Assembly (NCBI RefSeq): GCF_005405485.1
Contig: NZ_BJED01000006.1
Location: forward strand, 169,522 to 233,521
Direction: 5' to 3'
Source: Enterococcus hulanensis
GTDB taxonomy: Bacteria; Bacillota; Bacilli; Lactobacillales; Enterococcaceae
DNA: 64,000 nt
Every line of letters starts with the position of its first letter. The first letter of the stretch is position 1. The notes under the pieces are model-generated. The model was given only the letters and a program-made list of their open reading frames with translations, had not been told where the DNA came from and did no database searches. This document shows, piece by piece, positions 17,864 to 25,975 of the stretch. The position numbers were made by a program, and so were the translations under genes.

Positions 17864-19162
17864 GTGGAACAAATTCAAATCATTGATGCCAAGAATCATG
17901 TTGGCGAAACAGTAAAAATCGGTGCTTGGGTCGCGAATAAACGTTCAAGCGGAAAAATCTCTTTTTTGCAATTGCGTGATGGAACAGCTTATTTCCAAGG
18001 CGTTGTTGTAAAAAGCGAAGTATCAGAAGAGGTCTTTCATTTAGCCAAAGAATTGACACAAGAAACGTCAATCATCGTCACTGGAGAAATTCGTGAAGAT
18101 ACGCGTTCGAAATTTGGTTATGAGTTAGGTGTGAAAGAAATCGAAGTAATCGGCGAAAGCCATGATTATCCAATCACACCAAAAGAACATGGTGTGGATT
18201 TCTTGATGGATCATCGTCATTTATGGTTGCGTTCATCACAACAACATGCGATTATGCTGATCCGTAACGAAGTGATCCGTGCGACTTACGAATTCTTCAA
18301 TAATAATGGGTTCGTAAAAGTTGATCCGCCGATTTTAACCGGCTCAGCGCCTGAAGGTACCAGCGACTTATTTGAAACGAACTACTTTGATCACAAAGCC
18401 TATCTATCTCAAAGCGGTCAATTATACATGGAAGCAGCTGCGATGGCATTAGGCAAAGTCTTCTCATTCGGTCCAACATTCCGAGCAGAAAAATCAAAGA
18501 CTCGTCGTCACTTGATCGAGTTTTGGATGATCGAACCGGAAATGGCCTTCATGCATCAAGAAGACAGTTTAGAAGTTCAAGAACAATACGTGGCCTACTT
18601 GGTCCAAAATGTGCTAGATAACTGCGACTACGCGTTAGATGTTTTAGGTCGTGATAAAGAAATTTTGAAAAACTATACCAAACTTCCTTATCCACGAATC
18701 TCTTACGATGATGCGATTGAACTATTGAAGAAAAATGACTTTGACGATATCGAATGGGGCGAAGATTTTGGTTCACCGCATGAAACCTTTATCGCTAATT
18801 CATCTGATCGTCCAGTCTTTATTTTGAATTATCCAAAAGCGATCAAACCATTCTACATGAAACCACATCCAACACGTGAGGATGTCGTAATCTGTGCTGA
18901 CTTGATTGCACCTGAAGGTTATGGTGAAATCATCGGCGGTTCAGAACGGGCAACGGATTATGATTATTTGTTAGAACAAATTCGTGAAGCTGGTTTGAAT
19001 GAAGAAGAATATTCATGGTATTTAGATTTGCGTAAATATGGTACTGTGCCGCATTCAGGCTTTGGATTAGGATTGGAACGGACGATCACCTTTATTGCTG
19101 GGATCGATCATGTACGTGAGGCCATTCCATTCCCACGTTTGTTAAATCGTATTTATCCTTAA
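17864..19162 (+). CDS. asnS: asparagine-tRNA ligase
   Basis: The class II aminoacyl-tRNA synthetase has 432 residues. It has an N-terminal OB-fold anticodon-binding domain (about 1-110), then motif 2 ([22 protein letters not shown] shortened around FRAE) and motif 3 GFGLGLERT near the C-terminus. The start is GTG at 17864, 7 bp after AGGAGA, rather than the upstream ATG at 17846. It ends the dinG cluster with a strong terminator. No T-box is present upstream. Confidence 0.96.
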   Translation: MEQIQIIDAKNHVGETVKIGAWVANKRSSGKISFLQLRDGTAYFQGVVVKSEVSEEVFHLAKELTQETSIIVTGEIREDTRSKFGYELGVKEIEVIGESHDYPITPKEHGVDFLMDHRHLWLRSSQQHAIMLIRNEVIRATYEFFNNNGFVKVDPPILTGSAPEGTSDLFETNYFDHKAYLSQSGQLYMEAAAMALGKVFSFGPTFRAEKSKTRRHLIEFWMIEPEMAFMHQEDSLEVQEQYVAYLVQNVLDNCDYALDVLGRDKEILKNYTKLPYPRISYDDAIELLKKNDFDDIEWGEDFGSPHETFIANSSDRPVFILNYPKAIKPFYMKPHPTREDVVICADLIAPEGYGEIIGGSERATDYDYLLEQIREAGLNEEEYSWYLDLRKYGTVPHSGFGLGLERTITFIAGIDHVREAIPFPRLLNRIYP

Positions 19163-19175
19163 TAGAAAACAAGCT

Positions 19176-19207
19176 AAAACCGCCGAGACGATTCTCGGCG
19201 GTTTTTT
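19176..19207. terminator. terminator after asnS, bidirectional
   Basis: ACCGCCGAGA and TCTCGGCGGT form a 10-bp stem with loop CGAT and a T-run on the plus side. The reverse strand also ends in TTTT, so it can serve the convergent small-gene operon. Confidence 0.92.
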
Positions 19208-19226
19208 GCTGTACTTTTGCATGGAA

Positions 19227-19427
19227 CTAGAAGCCGATTTTTTCGATAAATGAGGCATTTTTATCATCGTCATGCTGGAAATAGATGGGATCAAGTTTGT
19301 CATCTTGTTCTTTAAGCTTCGTAGTCACAACTGTTTTTACTTCTTCTTTATCAATGTTTTTTTCTATAATCTGCGAAGTCGCTCCTAGAGTAATCAGTGC
19401 CAATGCAATTAATGTTAGTTTTTTCAT
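19227..19427 (-). CDS. small membrane/exported protein, copy 2 of a tandem pair
   Basis: The 66-residue protein has a Lys-Lys N-terminus and one hydrophobic segment (about 4-20), then a charged region IEKNIDKEEVKTVVTTKLKEQ and an HDDD-containing tail ending EKIGF. I do not recognise a family. It is about 67% identical by eye to the adjacent gene at 19456-19656, a recent tandem duplication. An AAGGAGAAATTTAAAATG start region is nearly identical in both. It is last in the TetR-controlled operon. Confidence 0.75.
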   Translation of the reverse strand: MKKLTLIALALITLGATSQIIEKNIDKEEVKTVVTTKLKEQDDKLDPIYFQHDDDKNASFIEKIGF

Positions 19428-19455
19428 TTTAAATTTCTCCTTTTCATAAGTGGGC

Positions 19456-19656
19456 TTAAAAGCCGATTTTCTCTGCTAATGTATATTCCTCGTTGTCATC
19501 ATGTCCATAATCAATCGTGTCGTTTTTTTCACCTTGTTCTTTAAGGTTCGTGGTCACAACTGTTTTTACTTCTTCCTTGTCGATATTTTTTTCGACGATT
19601 TGAGAAACGCCTCCAAGTGTGATTAAGCTTAATCCGATAATAATTAGTTTTTTCAT
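19456..19656 (-). CDS. small membrane/exported protein, copy 1 of a tandem pair
   Basis: The 66-residue paralogue of the next gene shares the hydrophobic N-terminus, the block EKNIDKEEVKTVVTT and the terminal EKIGF. The variable region is residues 42-61, where the acidic/His residues HDDN remain. It could be a membrane-anchored peptide or a secreted peptide with an uncleaved signal; there is no double-glycine leader or lipobox. It lies 28 bp from each neighbour, so it is part of the same transcript as 19686-19937. Confidence 0.75.
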   Translation of the reverse strand: MKKLIIIGLSLITLGGVSQIVEKNIDKEEVKTVVTTNLKEQGEKNDTIDYGHDDNEEYTLAEKIGF

Positions 19657-19685
19657 TTTAAATTTCTCCTTTTTATTGGTTGTTT

Positions 19686-19937
19686 TTATTTAAAGAATTT
19701 GCCTTTGATTTCGTTTTTAACGAGGTCGAAGAATTGGATCATGACTTTTGAACAGGTTGCTTCAGGTAATTGTGTTTCGTTAGCAATAAATTCAACGATT
19801 GCTGTTAGGTGCTTTCTTGAGTAACGAGTAATATTTTTGTTGCAATAGTTTTCGTAACTGCTTAAGATACTTTCGACTGTTTGAATGGTTTCGTTTGTTT
19901 GTCCTGCGACTGCTTTGATTGTTTGTGTGTTGTTCAT
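19686..19937 (-). CDS. small hypothetical helical protein (83 aa) with an upstream TetR operator
   Basis: The ATG at 19937 is set by GAGGAAA 6 bp upstream; the longer open frame crosses the operator. The 83-residue protein (MNNTQTIKAVAGQTNETIQ...) looks fully helical. Its first 30 residues faintly resemble HU-type DNA-binding proteins, but the match is not enough to name it. It lies 19 bp downstream of a perfect 17-bp palindrome matching those in front of tetR, so it is probably repressed by that TetR protein. It heads the set of three small genes. Confidence 0.7.
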   Translation of the reverse strand: MNNTQTIKAVAGQTNETIQTVESILSSYENYCNKNITRYSRKHLTAIVEFIANETQLPEATCSKVMIQFFDLVKNEIKGKFFK

Positions 19938-19955
19938 AATGATTTCCTCTTTTCT

Positions 19956-19972
19956 TGACCGACTGTCGGTCA
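19956..19972. promoter_or_regulatory. TetR-family operator 1
   Basis: TGACCGAC-T-GTCGGTCA is a perfect 8-1-8 palindrome. Its core ACCGACTGTCGGT is identical to the operator at 20670-20682. Nearby at about 19992-20015, AACTCAAC...GTTGAGTT forms a hairpin between tetR and the small genes. Confidence 0.8.
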
Positions 19973-20010
19973 TTTTCGTTTTAATAGTTAAACTCAACAG
20001 GTGCGTTGAG

Positions 20011-20649
20011 TTATGATAGAAAGATTTTTTGCAATTTTGCGACTGTTTCTTCATAGGGATGAATTTCAGGATTAATAGCTAATGCCTTAAAAAATAAATC
20101 CGCAGCAGCGATAACACGTTTTTGAATGGTCTCAGGTGATAGGCTTTCAATACTATCGAACATTGTTTGAAGTCCTGCTACTAAAAACTGGATACTTTCA
20201 AGAGGATAAGCGGTTCTAAATTCCTGCTGCTGCTTTCCTTCTTCAATGATCTCTGCTAAAACGGGACAGACCTGATTGATCGTACCTTCAAGTGCTCGTT
20301 GCTTCATTAAAGCATTTTCTGGCAGTTGGAACTTATCGACTATCTCTTCCTTGTGGGTGCTTTCGGAAGTGTTTTGTGATAGGAAGGAGATCAGCTTTTC
20401 TAGTGCTGTGCCATCTAACTCTTGAATTTCTTTTGCTCTCATTATTTCTTGATCGATAATCTGACCGATAACGGCGTCTAACACTTCTTCTTTAGAAACG
20501 AAGTAATGATAGAAGGTTCCTTTGGCGATGCCGATGCGCTTCAAAATGTCGTTAACTGTGGTCTTGTTGAACCCCTTTGTTAAGAAGAACTCTTCGGCGG
20601 TAGTGATGATTTCATTTCTTCGTTCATCATGTTCTTTTACAATTCGCAT
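20011..20649 (-). CDS. TetR/AcrR family transcriptional regulator
   Basis: The 212-residue protein has a typical TetR N-terminal helix-turn-helix (TTVNDILKRIGIAKGTFYHYFVSKEEVLDAV, about 27-57, quoted in part) and a helical ligand-binding C-terminal domain. The ATG at 20649 follows AAAGGAG. Two operator copies lie in its promoter, one between -35 and -10, so autorepression is expected, and a third lies in front of the downstream 83-aa gene. The inducer is unknown. The divergent neighbour is the Zn/Cd ATPase, but that promoter carries different operators. Confidence 0.88.
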   Translation of the reverse strand: MRIVKEHDERRNEIITTAEEFFLTKGFNKTTVNDILKRIGIAKGTFYHYFVSKEEVLDAVIGQIIDQEIMRAKEIQELDGTALEKLISFLSQNTSESTHKEEIVDKFQLPENALMKQRALEGTINQVCPVLAEIIEEGKQQQEFRTAYPLESIQFLVAGLQTMFDSIESLSPETIQKRVIAAADLFFKALAINPEIHPYEETVAKLQKIFLS

Positions 20650-20669
20650 TTTTTCAACTCCTTTACTAA

Positions 20670-20727
20670 ACCGACTGTCGGTCGCTTTCTGTACCTTTAT
20701 AATACCGACCAGCGGTCTATCTGTCAA
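20670..20727 (-). promoter_or_regulatory. tetR promoter with operators 2 and 3
   Basis: On the minus strand TTGACA (20722-20727) and TATTAT (20699-20704) are exactly 17 bp apart. The imperfect palindrome ACCGACCAGCGGT (20704-20716) sits in the spacer, and the perfect ACCGACTGTCGGT (20670-20682) lies just downstream of the start site. This is a textbook autorepressed promoter. Confidence 0.85.
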
Positions 20728-20821
20728 CACTTTTTTGAAATTTTTTTATGAATAGTCGAAAAACAGTGAAATATCAACGTTTTTCGACGAAATATTTTTT
20801 GAAAAAGCTTTCTTTTAATCC

Positions 20822-20871
20822 TTGACACATGAAGATGTATTCATATATAATATACATGAAGAATCATTCAT
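20822..20871 (+). promoter_or_regulatory. Zn/Cd ATPase promoter with two ArsR/SmtB-type operators
   Basis: TTGACA (20822-20827) and TATAAT (20846-20851) are 18 bp apart. ATGAA-N6-TTCAT occurs at 20829-20844, in the spacer, and again at 20856-20871, just downstream of the -10. TGAA-N6-TTCA is the known ArsR/SmtB (CzrA/CadC type) operator pattern. No ArsR-family gene lies in the window. Confidence 0.8.
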
Positions 20872-20895
20872 ATGTAATAGAGAGAAGGGTATCTC

Positions 20896-22953
20896 ATGGA
20901 AAAAGTATATCGGTTAGATGGATTAGATTGCGCGAACTGCGCAGCCAAAATCGAACGTTCCGTTCAACAAATCAAAGGTGTAGAGCAGGCGCAAGTCGAC
21001 TTTATGAGCACGAAGCTGACGATTGTTGCACCAGAAAAGGACATCGAACGGATCAGTGATGAAGCGAAGGAAATTGTGAATAAATTAGAACCAGATGTCG
21101 AGGTCAACAGTGTTCAGACGGAAAAAGCAGAAGAAAGTTCGAAAGGGAAAATCATTCAGATTGTAGCTGCAATCGTCGCTTTAGCATTGCTGGCTCTCTT
21201 TACACCAGCTATGCCGTGGAAACTAGCTGCCTATCTGATTTTATACCTATGGATCGGTTACGATGTATTAAAAACGGCTATCACGAACATTTTTCATGGT
21301 GAGATTTTCGATGAAAACTTCTTGATGGCGATCGCGACAGTCGGGGCAATTGCCATCGGTGAATATCCAGAAGCTGTAGCAGTTATGCTGTTTTATCAAG
21401 TTGGAGAGTTTTTCCAAGATTACGCTGTTGCGAAATCAAGAAAATCGATCAGCTCCTTGTTAGCGATTCGGCCGGATTCAGCGAATTTGATCCAAAATGG
21501 CGAGGTCAAGAAAGTTGCACCGGAAACAATCAAAGTTGGCGATCGCATTTTGATCAAGCCAGGCGAGAAGGTTCCATTGGATGGGATTGTTAAGGAAGGA
21601 AACTCGATGCTGGATACTTCAGCCTTGACTGGAGAATCTGTTCCCCGCAGCATCCATCCAGATGAACAAATTCTTAGCGGCTTCATTAATCAAAGCGGAC
21701 AATTGACGGTAGAAGTCACTACGACATTCGGTGAATCGACTGTCAGCAAGATTTTGGACTTAGTGGAAAATGCCAGCAGTAAAAAAGCGCCGGCTGAGAA
21801 CTTTATTACGAGCTTTGCGCGTTACTATACGCCGATCGTTGTCGGTCTGGCTGTCTTATTGGCTGTCGTTCCGCCGCTTGTTACTGGCGAACCATTTTAT
21901 GATTGGGTGTATCGGGCGCTGACCTTCTTAGTTATCTCATGTCCTTGTGCCTTGGTTATTTCTGTACCATTGAGCTTCTTTGGCGGAATCGGCGGTGCAA
22001 GCAAAGCCGGTGTGTTGATCAAAGGCAGCAATTACATCGAAACCTTAGCCAACGTTGAGACCTTAGTTTTCGATAAAACAGGCACGTTGACAAAGGGTGT
22101 CTTTGAAGTTCAAACGGTTGAGACGACGATTGATCAAAAAGATTTTCTGCGGTATGTTGCCAGTGCGGAACAAAGTTCGAGTCACCCGATTGCGCAATCG
22201 ATCGTTAACTATGTGGACCAACCGTTGTCACCAGTTAGTCAGCTAGAAGAGATTGCCGGCTTTGGGATTTCGGTTGAGATCGAAGGACATCATTTCTTAG
22301 TAGGAAATGAAAAGTTGTTAGCCAAATACGACATTCCATTCCAAGCAGTCAATGACATCGGAACGATCGTTTATGTAGCGATGGATGGAAAATACATTGG
22401 TCATCTAGTGATCGCCGATGAGTTGAAGGACAATGTTACGGAAGCTTTGATTGAAGTGAAAAATCTGGGTGTGAAGCGGACCGTTATGTTGACAGGCGAT
22501 AATCGTGGAATTGCCGATGCGATCGGTAAGAAGATCGGCATTGATCAAGTGTATAGCGAGCTGCTTCCAGAAGACAAGGTCAATCATTTAGAGGCAGAAC
22601 TAAAAAGTGAACAAAAAACAGCCTTTGTTGGCGATGGAATGAATGATGCACCGGTATTAGCGCGGGCGGATGTCGGGATTGCAATGGGCGGTCTTGGGTC
22701 AGATGCCGCGATCGAAGCAGCCGATGTCGTGATCATGGACGATCAACCAGCTAAAATCCCAGTAGCGATTCGAATCGCTCGCAAGACGATGGGGATCGTC
22801 AAACAAAACATCGTATTTGCGATCGGAGTGAAAGTTCTAGTGTTGATCTTAGGAGCATTAGGATTTGCTACGATGTACGCAGCTGTTTTCGCGGATGTCG
22901 GTGTAACAGTGATCGCCGTCTTGAATGCGATGCGTTGTTTAAGAATAAAATAA
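20896..22953 (+). CDS. cadA: P-type ATPase exporting Zn/Cd/Pb (CadA/ZntA-like)
   Basis: The 685-residue P1B-type ATPase starts at the ATG at 20896. One N-terminal HMA domain carries GLDCANCAAK. The membrane motif is SCPCALVIS (about residue 348) followed by VPLSFFGGIGGASKAG, a pattern of the PIB-2 Zn/Cd group rather than the copper group. The phosphorylation site is DKTGTLTKG (about 393) and the hinge GDGMNDAPVL. The ArsR-type operators in its promoter support zinc/cadmium control. It has its own terminator and is separate from copYZAB. Confidence 0.92.
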   Translation: MEKVYRLDGLDCANCAAKIERSVQQIKGVEQAQVDFMSTKLTIVAPEKDIERISDEAKEIVNKLEPDVEVNSVQTEKAEESSKGKIIQIVAAIVALALLALFTPAMPWKLAAYLILYLWIGYDVLKTAITNIFHGEIFDENFLMAIATVGAIAIGEYPEAVAVMLFYQVGEFFQDYAVAKSRKSISSLLAIRPDSANLIQNGEVKKVAPETIKVGDRILIKPGEKVPLDGIVKEGNSMLDTSALTGESVPRSIHPDEQILSGFINQSGQLTVEVTTTFGESTVSKILDLVENASSKKAPAENFITSFARYYTPIVVGLAVLLAVVPPLVTGEPFYDWVYRALTFLVISCPCALVISVPLSFFGGIGGASKAGVLIKGSNYIETLANVETLVFDKTGTLTKGVFEVQTVETTIDQKDFLRYVASAEQSSSHPIAQSIVNYVDQPLSPVSQLEEIAGFGISVEIEGHHFLVGNEKLLAKYDIPFQAVNDIGTIVYVAMDGKYIGHLVIADELKDNVTEALIEVKNLGVKRTVMLTGDNRGIADAIGKKIGIDQVYSELLPEDKVNHLEAELKSEQKTAFVGDGMNDAPVLARADVGIAMGGLGSDAAIEAADVVIMDDQPAKIPVAIRIARKTMGIVKQNIVFAIGVKVLVLILGALGFATMYAAVFADVGVTVIAVLNAMRCLRIK

Positions 22954-22964
22954 TCGATGAAAAG

Positions 22965-22999
22965 GCTTTGTGGCGAAACTTGTCACAAAGCTTTTTTTT
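22965..22999 (+). terminator. terminator after cadA
   Basis: GCTTTGTG (22965-22972) pairs with CACAAAGC (22984-22991), followed by eight Ts. Confidence 0.9.
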
Positions 23000-23039
23000 G
23001 TGTTTGTCAAAAATTAAATAAAAAGTTTCACCTTATCGG

Positions 23040-23091
23040 TTGACGAATTGCGATTACAAATGTAAACTAATAAATATAGATTACAAATGTA
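23040..23091 (+). promoter_or_regulatory. copYZAB promoter with two cop boxes
   Basis: TTGACG (23040-23045) and TAAACT (23063-23068) are 17 bp apart. Two identical cop boxes TACAAATGTA lie at 23055-23064, overlapping spacer and -10, and 23082-23091, in the leader. TACANNTGTA is the known CopY operator, and paired boxes are as in E. hirae. Confidence 0.95.
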
Positions 23092-23110
23092 AACGAAAGA
23101 GGTGAAATTT

Positions 23111-23551
23111 ATGACTATGACGATAACACCGATCAAGATCAGTGATTCAGAGTGGGAGGTCATGCGAGTGATTTGGACGCAGGAGTCTACTACCGCACAG
23201 GAAATCATTGATATTCTTGGACAAACGATGGAGTGGAAGCCAGCGACGATCAAAACATTGTTGGGACGTTTGGTAAAAAAAGAAGCAGTCCGAACAGAGC
23301 AGTCAGGGAAAAAATATATTTATTATCCTGCCATCAGCGAAGGCGAGACGGTCAAAAGTGCGACAGAGAATTTATTTTCTCATATCTGTGCGAAACGAAT
23401 CGGAGAAACGATCGCCGACTTGGTAGCAGAAGCCGAACTGACTGACGCAGATGTTGAAATGATCAAAGAGCAGTTAGTCCGAAAGCAGACAGTTGAAAAA
23501 ATCGAATGTAACTGTATTCCCGGACAATGCGAATGCAATCATCACAAATAA
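23111..23551 (+). CDS. copY: copper-responsive repressor CopY
   Basis: The 146-residue protein is in the BlaI/MecI-CopY family. The N-terminal winged helix includes [10 protein letters not shown] and [13 protein letters not shown]. The C-terminal [10 protein letters not shown] is the CXCX4CXC metal site: zinc-loaded it represses, and copper from CopZ releases it. The ATG at 23111 follows AGAGGTG by 6 bp. The operon copY-copZ-copA-copB matches E. hirae. Confidence 0.97.
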   Translation: MTMTITPIKISDSEWEVMRVIWTQESTTAQEIIDILGQTMEWKPATIKTLLGRLVKKEAVRTEQSGKKYIYYPAISEGETVKSATENLFSHICAKRIGETIADLVAEAELTDADVEMIKEQLVRKQTVEKIECNCIPGQCECNHHK

Positions 23552-23579
23552 CTACAAAAATCGAATGGAGACGAATAAA

Positions 23580-23789
23580 ATGAAAAAACAATTTGCAATC
23601 AACGGAATGACTTGTAATCACTGTGTGGCTAATGTAGAAAAAGCGATCAACGAATTGGCTGGGATCGACAAAGTAAAAATTAATCTAAAGAAAAACCAAG
23701 GAGTCGTGAAATTCGACGAAGCACAAGTTTCAGCAGATCAAATTGCCGCAGCAGTGACTGAAGCAGGGTATGAAACTGAGGTGATCTAA
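23580..23789 (+). CDS. copZ: copper chaperone CopZ
   Basis: The 69-residue HMA-domain protein has the copper-binding motif GMTCNHC near the N-terminus. CopZ delivers Cu(I) to CopY and to the exporter. The ATG at 23580 follows GGAG; the frame reaching back into copY is a shadow. Its stop codon abuts the TTG start of copA. Confidence 0.96.
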   Translation: MKKQFAINGMTCNHCVANVEKAINELAGIDKVKINLKKNQGVVKFDEAQVSADQIAAAVTEAGYETEVI

Positions 23790-25964
23790 TTGGCAGATGC
23801 AACGGTAGAAACATTTGCGATTACCGGCATGACCTGTGCCAACTGTTCTGCACGAGTGGAAAAGGAATTGAAGGCGACAGAAGGTGTGCTTGAGGCAAAT
23901 GTCAATTTAGCTACAGAAAAGGCAACCGTTCAGTTTGACGATAGCCTGACGACAGAAAAGCTGATTCAACGGGTCGAAGGAATCGGGTATGGCGCAATTC
24001 TTTTCGATGATGCCCATAAGCAGAAAATCGAGCAAGAAAAAGCTGCCTATTTAAAAAAAATGAAACGCGATTTGGTATTGAGTGCAGTGTTGACTGCACC
24101 TTTAATGATCGCGATGATTGCCATGCTGCTAGGCAGTCACGCAAGCTGGGTACATTTTCTGCATTTGCCGCTTGTTCAGCTGATTTTAGTAACACCGGTT
24201 CAATTTGGAGTAGGCCAGCGTTTTTACCGCGGAGCTTATCATGCCTTGAAAACTAAAGCACCAAATATGGATGTTTTGGTGGCGATGGGAACGACGGCCG
24301 CTTTCGCCTTGAGTGTATACAATGGCTTTTTTAATCCTTACAGTTCAGATTTGTATTTTGAAAGCAGCGGGATGATCATCACCCTGATTTTGCTAGGAAA
24401 GTATTTAGAGCAAAAGGCGAAAACAAAAACGAGTGATGCTATCAAGCAGCTGATGAGTTTACAAGCTAAAACAGCTACGATCATCATTGATGGTGCAGAA
24501 AGACAAGTACCAATCGAAGATGTTCAGGTTGGAGATCTTTTACGGGTTCGACCAGGAGAACAGATTCCGGTAGACGGAAAGATTGTTGCCGGACAAACTA
24601 CGATCGACGAAAGTATGCTGACCGGCGAAAGCTTACCAGTCGATAAAAATGTCGAGGATCAGGTTTTTGGCGGAACGGTTAACACAACTGGAAGTATTCA
24701 ATTCAGTGCGACGCAAGTTGGCAGTATGACGGTCCTTTCCCGGATCATTCGGATGGTGGAAGATGCGCAGGGCGAAAAAGCGCCGATTCAGCAAATCGCT
24801 GATAAAATCTCAAAGGTCTTTGTACCGACAGTTTTAGTCATCGCTTTGATCACCTTGATCGCAACGGGATTGTTGACTGGAGATTGGCAGCAGGCGATCG
24901 TGCATAGTGTCTCTGTTTTAGTCATTGCTTGTCCGTGTGCCTTAGGTTTGGCGACACCAACAGCTATTATGGTAGGAACTGGTTTAGGAGCGAAGTCCGG
25001 TATCTTGATCAAAGGCGGCGGTGCTTTAGAGAAGATCGCTCATTTGACAACGATTGTTTTAGATAAGACCGGCACCATTACCGAAGGAAAACCAGTAGTC
25101 GCAGATTTTGAATCTTTTGATCCGCAGGCTTTGGCTTACTTAACGAGTTTGGAGTATCAATCGGAGCATCCTTTGGCAAAAGCGATTTATCACTATGGCA
25201 AAGATCAAGCCGACATCTTACTGGTTGAAAATTTTGAGAGTTTGACTGGTCAAGGTGTGACCGGTGTAATTAATGGAACGCAATACTTTGTTGGCTCCAA
25301 GCGCGGCTTGAATGAGCGGAATATTTCATTTGCTGAAGAACGTGTGATAGCGTTAGAAGAAGAAGGAAAAACGGTGATGTTTTTAACCGATCAAGCCAAG
25401 GTGTTGGCGATGATCTCGGTAACGGATCAAGTCAAACAGTCTTCTAAAGCTGCGATCGAAGCGCTTCACCAATCAGGTATCAAGGTGAAAATGCTGACCG
25501 GCGATAATCCGCAGACAGCGCGTTATATCGGTGCCCAAGTTGGGTTGGATGCAGCAGATATCGTTGCAGAAGTCTTGCCTGAGGATAAAGCGCAGGTCGT
25601 AAAGGAATTGCAAGGCAACGGTGAATCTGTCGGTATGGTTGGTGATGGAATCAACGATGCGCCGGCTCTAGCCTTAGCGGATATCGGTATCGCTATGGGC
25701 AGCGGAACGGACATTGCGATGGAGACTGCAGATATTACCTTGATGAACAGTGATCTTTTGTCGGTTGAAAAAAGTATCCGTTTATCAAAATTGACATTAA
25801 GAAAGATCAAACAAAATTTATTCTGGGCGTTTTGTTATAACGTGGTGGGGATTCCATTTGCGGCACTTGGCTTTTTGAATCCCATCATTGCCGGCGGCGC
25901 GATGGCCTTTAGTTCGGTCAGTGTGTTGTTGAACTCGCTCAGTTTGAATCAGAAAAAATTGTAG
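23790..25964 (+). CDS. copA: copper-transporting P-type ATPase CopA
   Basis: The 724-residue P1B-1 ATPase has a single N-terminal HMA domain (GMTCANC). The CPC motif is at about residue 380 ([12 protein letters not shown]), DKTGTITEG at about 424, and [10 protein letters not shown] toward the C-terminus. The TTG start directly follows the copZ stop, with GAGGTG inside the copZ end, indicating coupling. In E. hirae CopA has 727 residues, so length and order agree. It was first described as an importer; the CPC-type family generally exports Cu(I). Confidence 0.95.
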   Translation: MADATVETFAITGMTCANCSARVEKELKATEGVLEANVNLATEKATVQFDDSLTTEKLIQRVEGIGYGAILFDDAHKQKIEQEKAAYLKKMKRDLVLSAVLTAPLMIAMIAMLLGSHASWVHFLHLPLVQLILVTPVQFGVGQRFYRGAYHALKTKAPNMDVLVAMGTTAAFALSVYNGFFNPYSSDLYFESSGMIITLILLGKYLEQKAKTKTSDAIKQLMSLQAKTATIIIDGAERQVPIEDVQVGDLLRVRPGEQIPVDGKIVAGQTTIDESMLTGESLPVDKNVEDQVFGGTVNTTGSIQFSATQVGSMTVLSRIIRMVEDAQGEKAPIQQIADKISKVFVPTVLVIALITLIATGLLTGDWQQAIVHSVSVLVIACPCALGLATPTAIMVGTGLGAKSGILIKGGGALEKIAHLTTIVLDKTGTITEGKPVVADFESFDPQALAYLTSLEYQSEHPLAKAIYHYGKDQADILLVENFESLTGQGVTGVINGTQYFVGSKRGLNERNISFAEERVIALEEEGKTVMFLTDQAKVLAMISVTDQVKQSSKAAIEALHQSGIKVKMLTGDNPQTARYIGAQVGLDAADIVAEVLPEDKAQVVKELQGNGESVGMVGDGINDAPALALADIGIAMGSGTDIAMETADITLMNSDLLSVEKSIRLSKLTLRKIKQNLFWAFCYNVVGIPFAALGFLNPIIAGGAMAFSSVSVLLNSLSLNQKKL

Positions 25965-25975
25965 GGGGATTTAGT

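Noticed and set aside
23493..23579. Longer CopZ start inside copY
   Set aside because: The GGAG site at about 23567 and the 69-residue length of known CopZ proteins fix the start at 23580.
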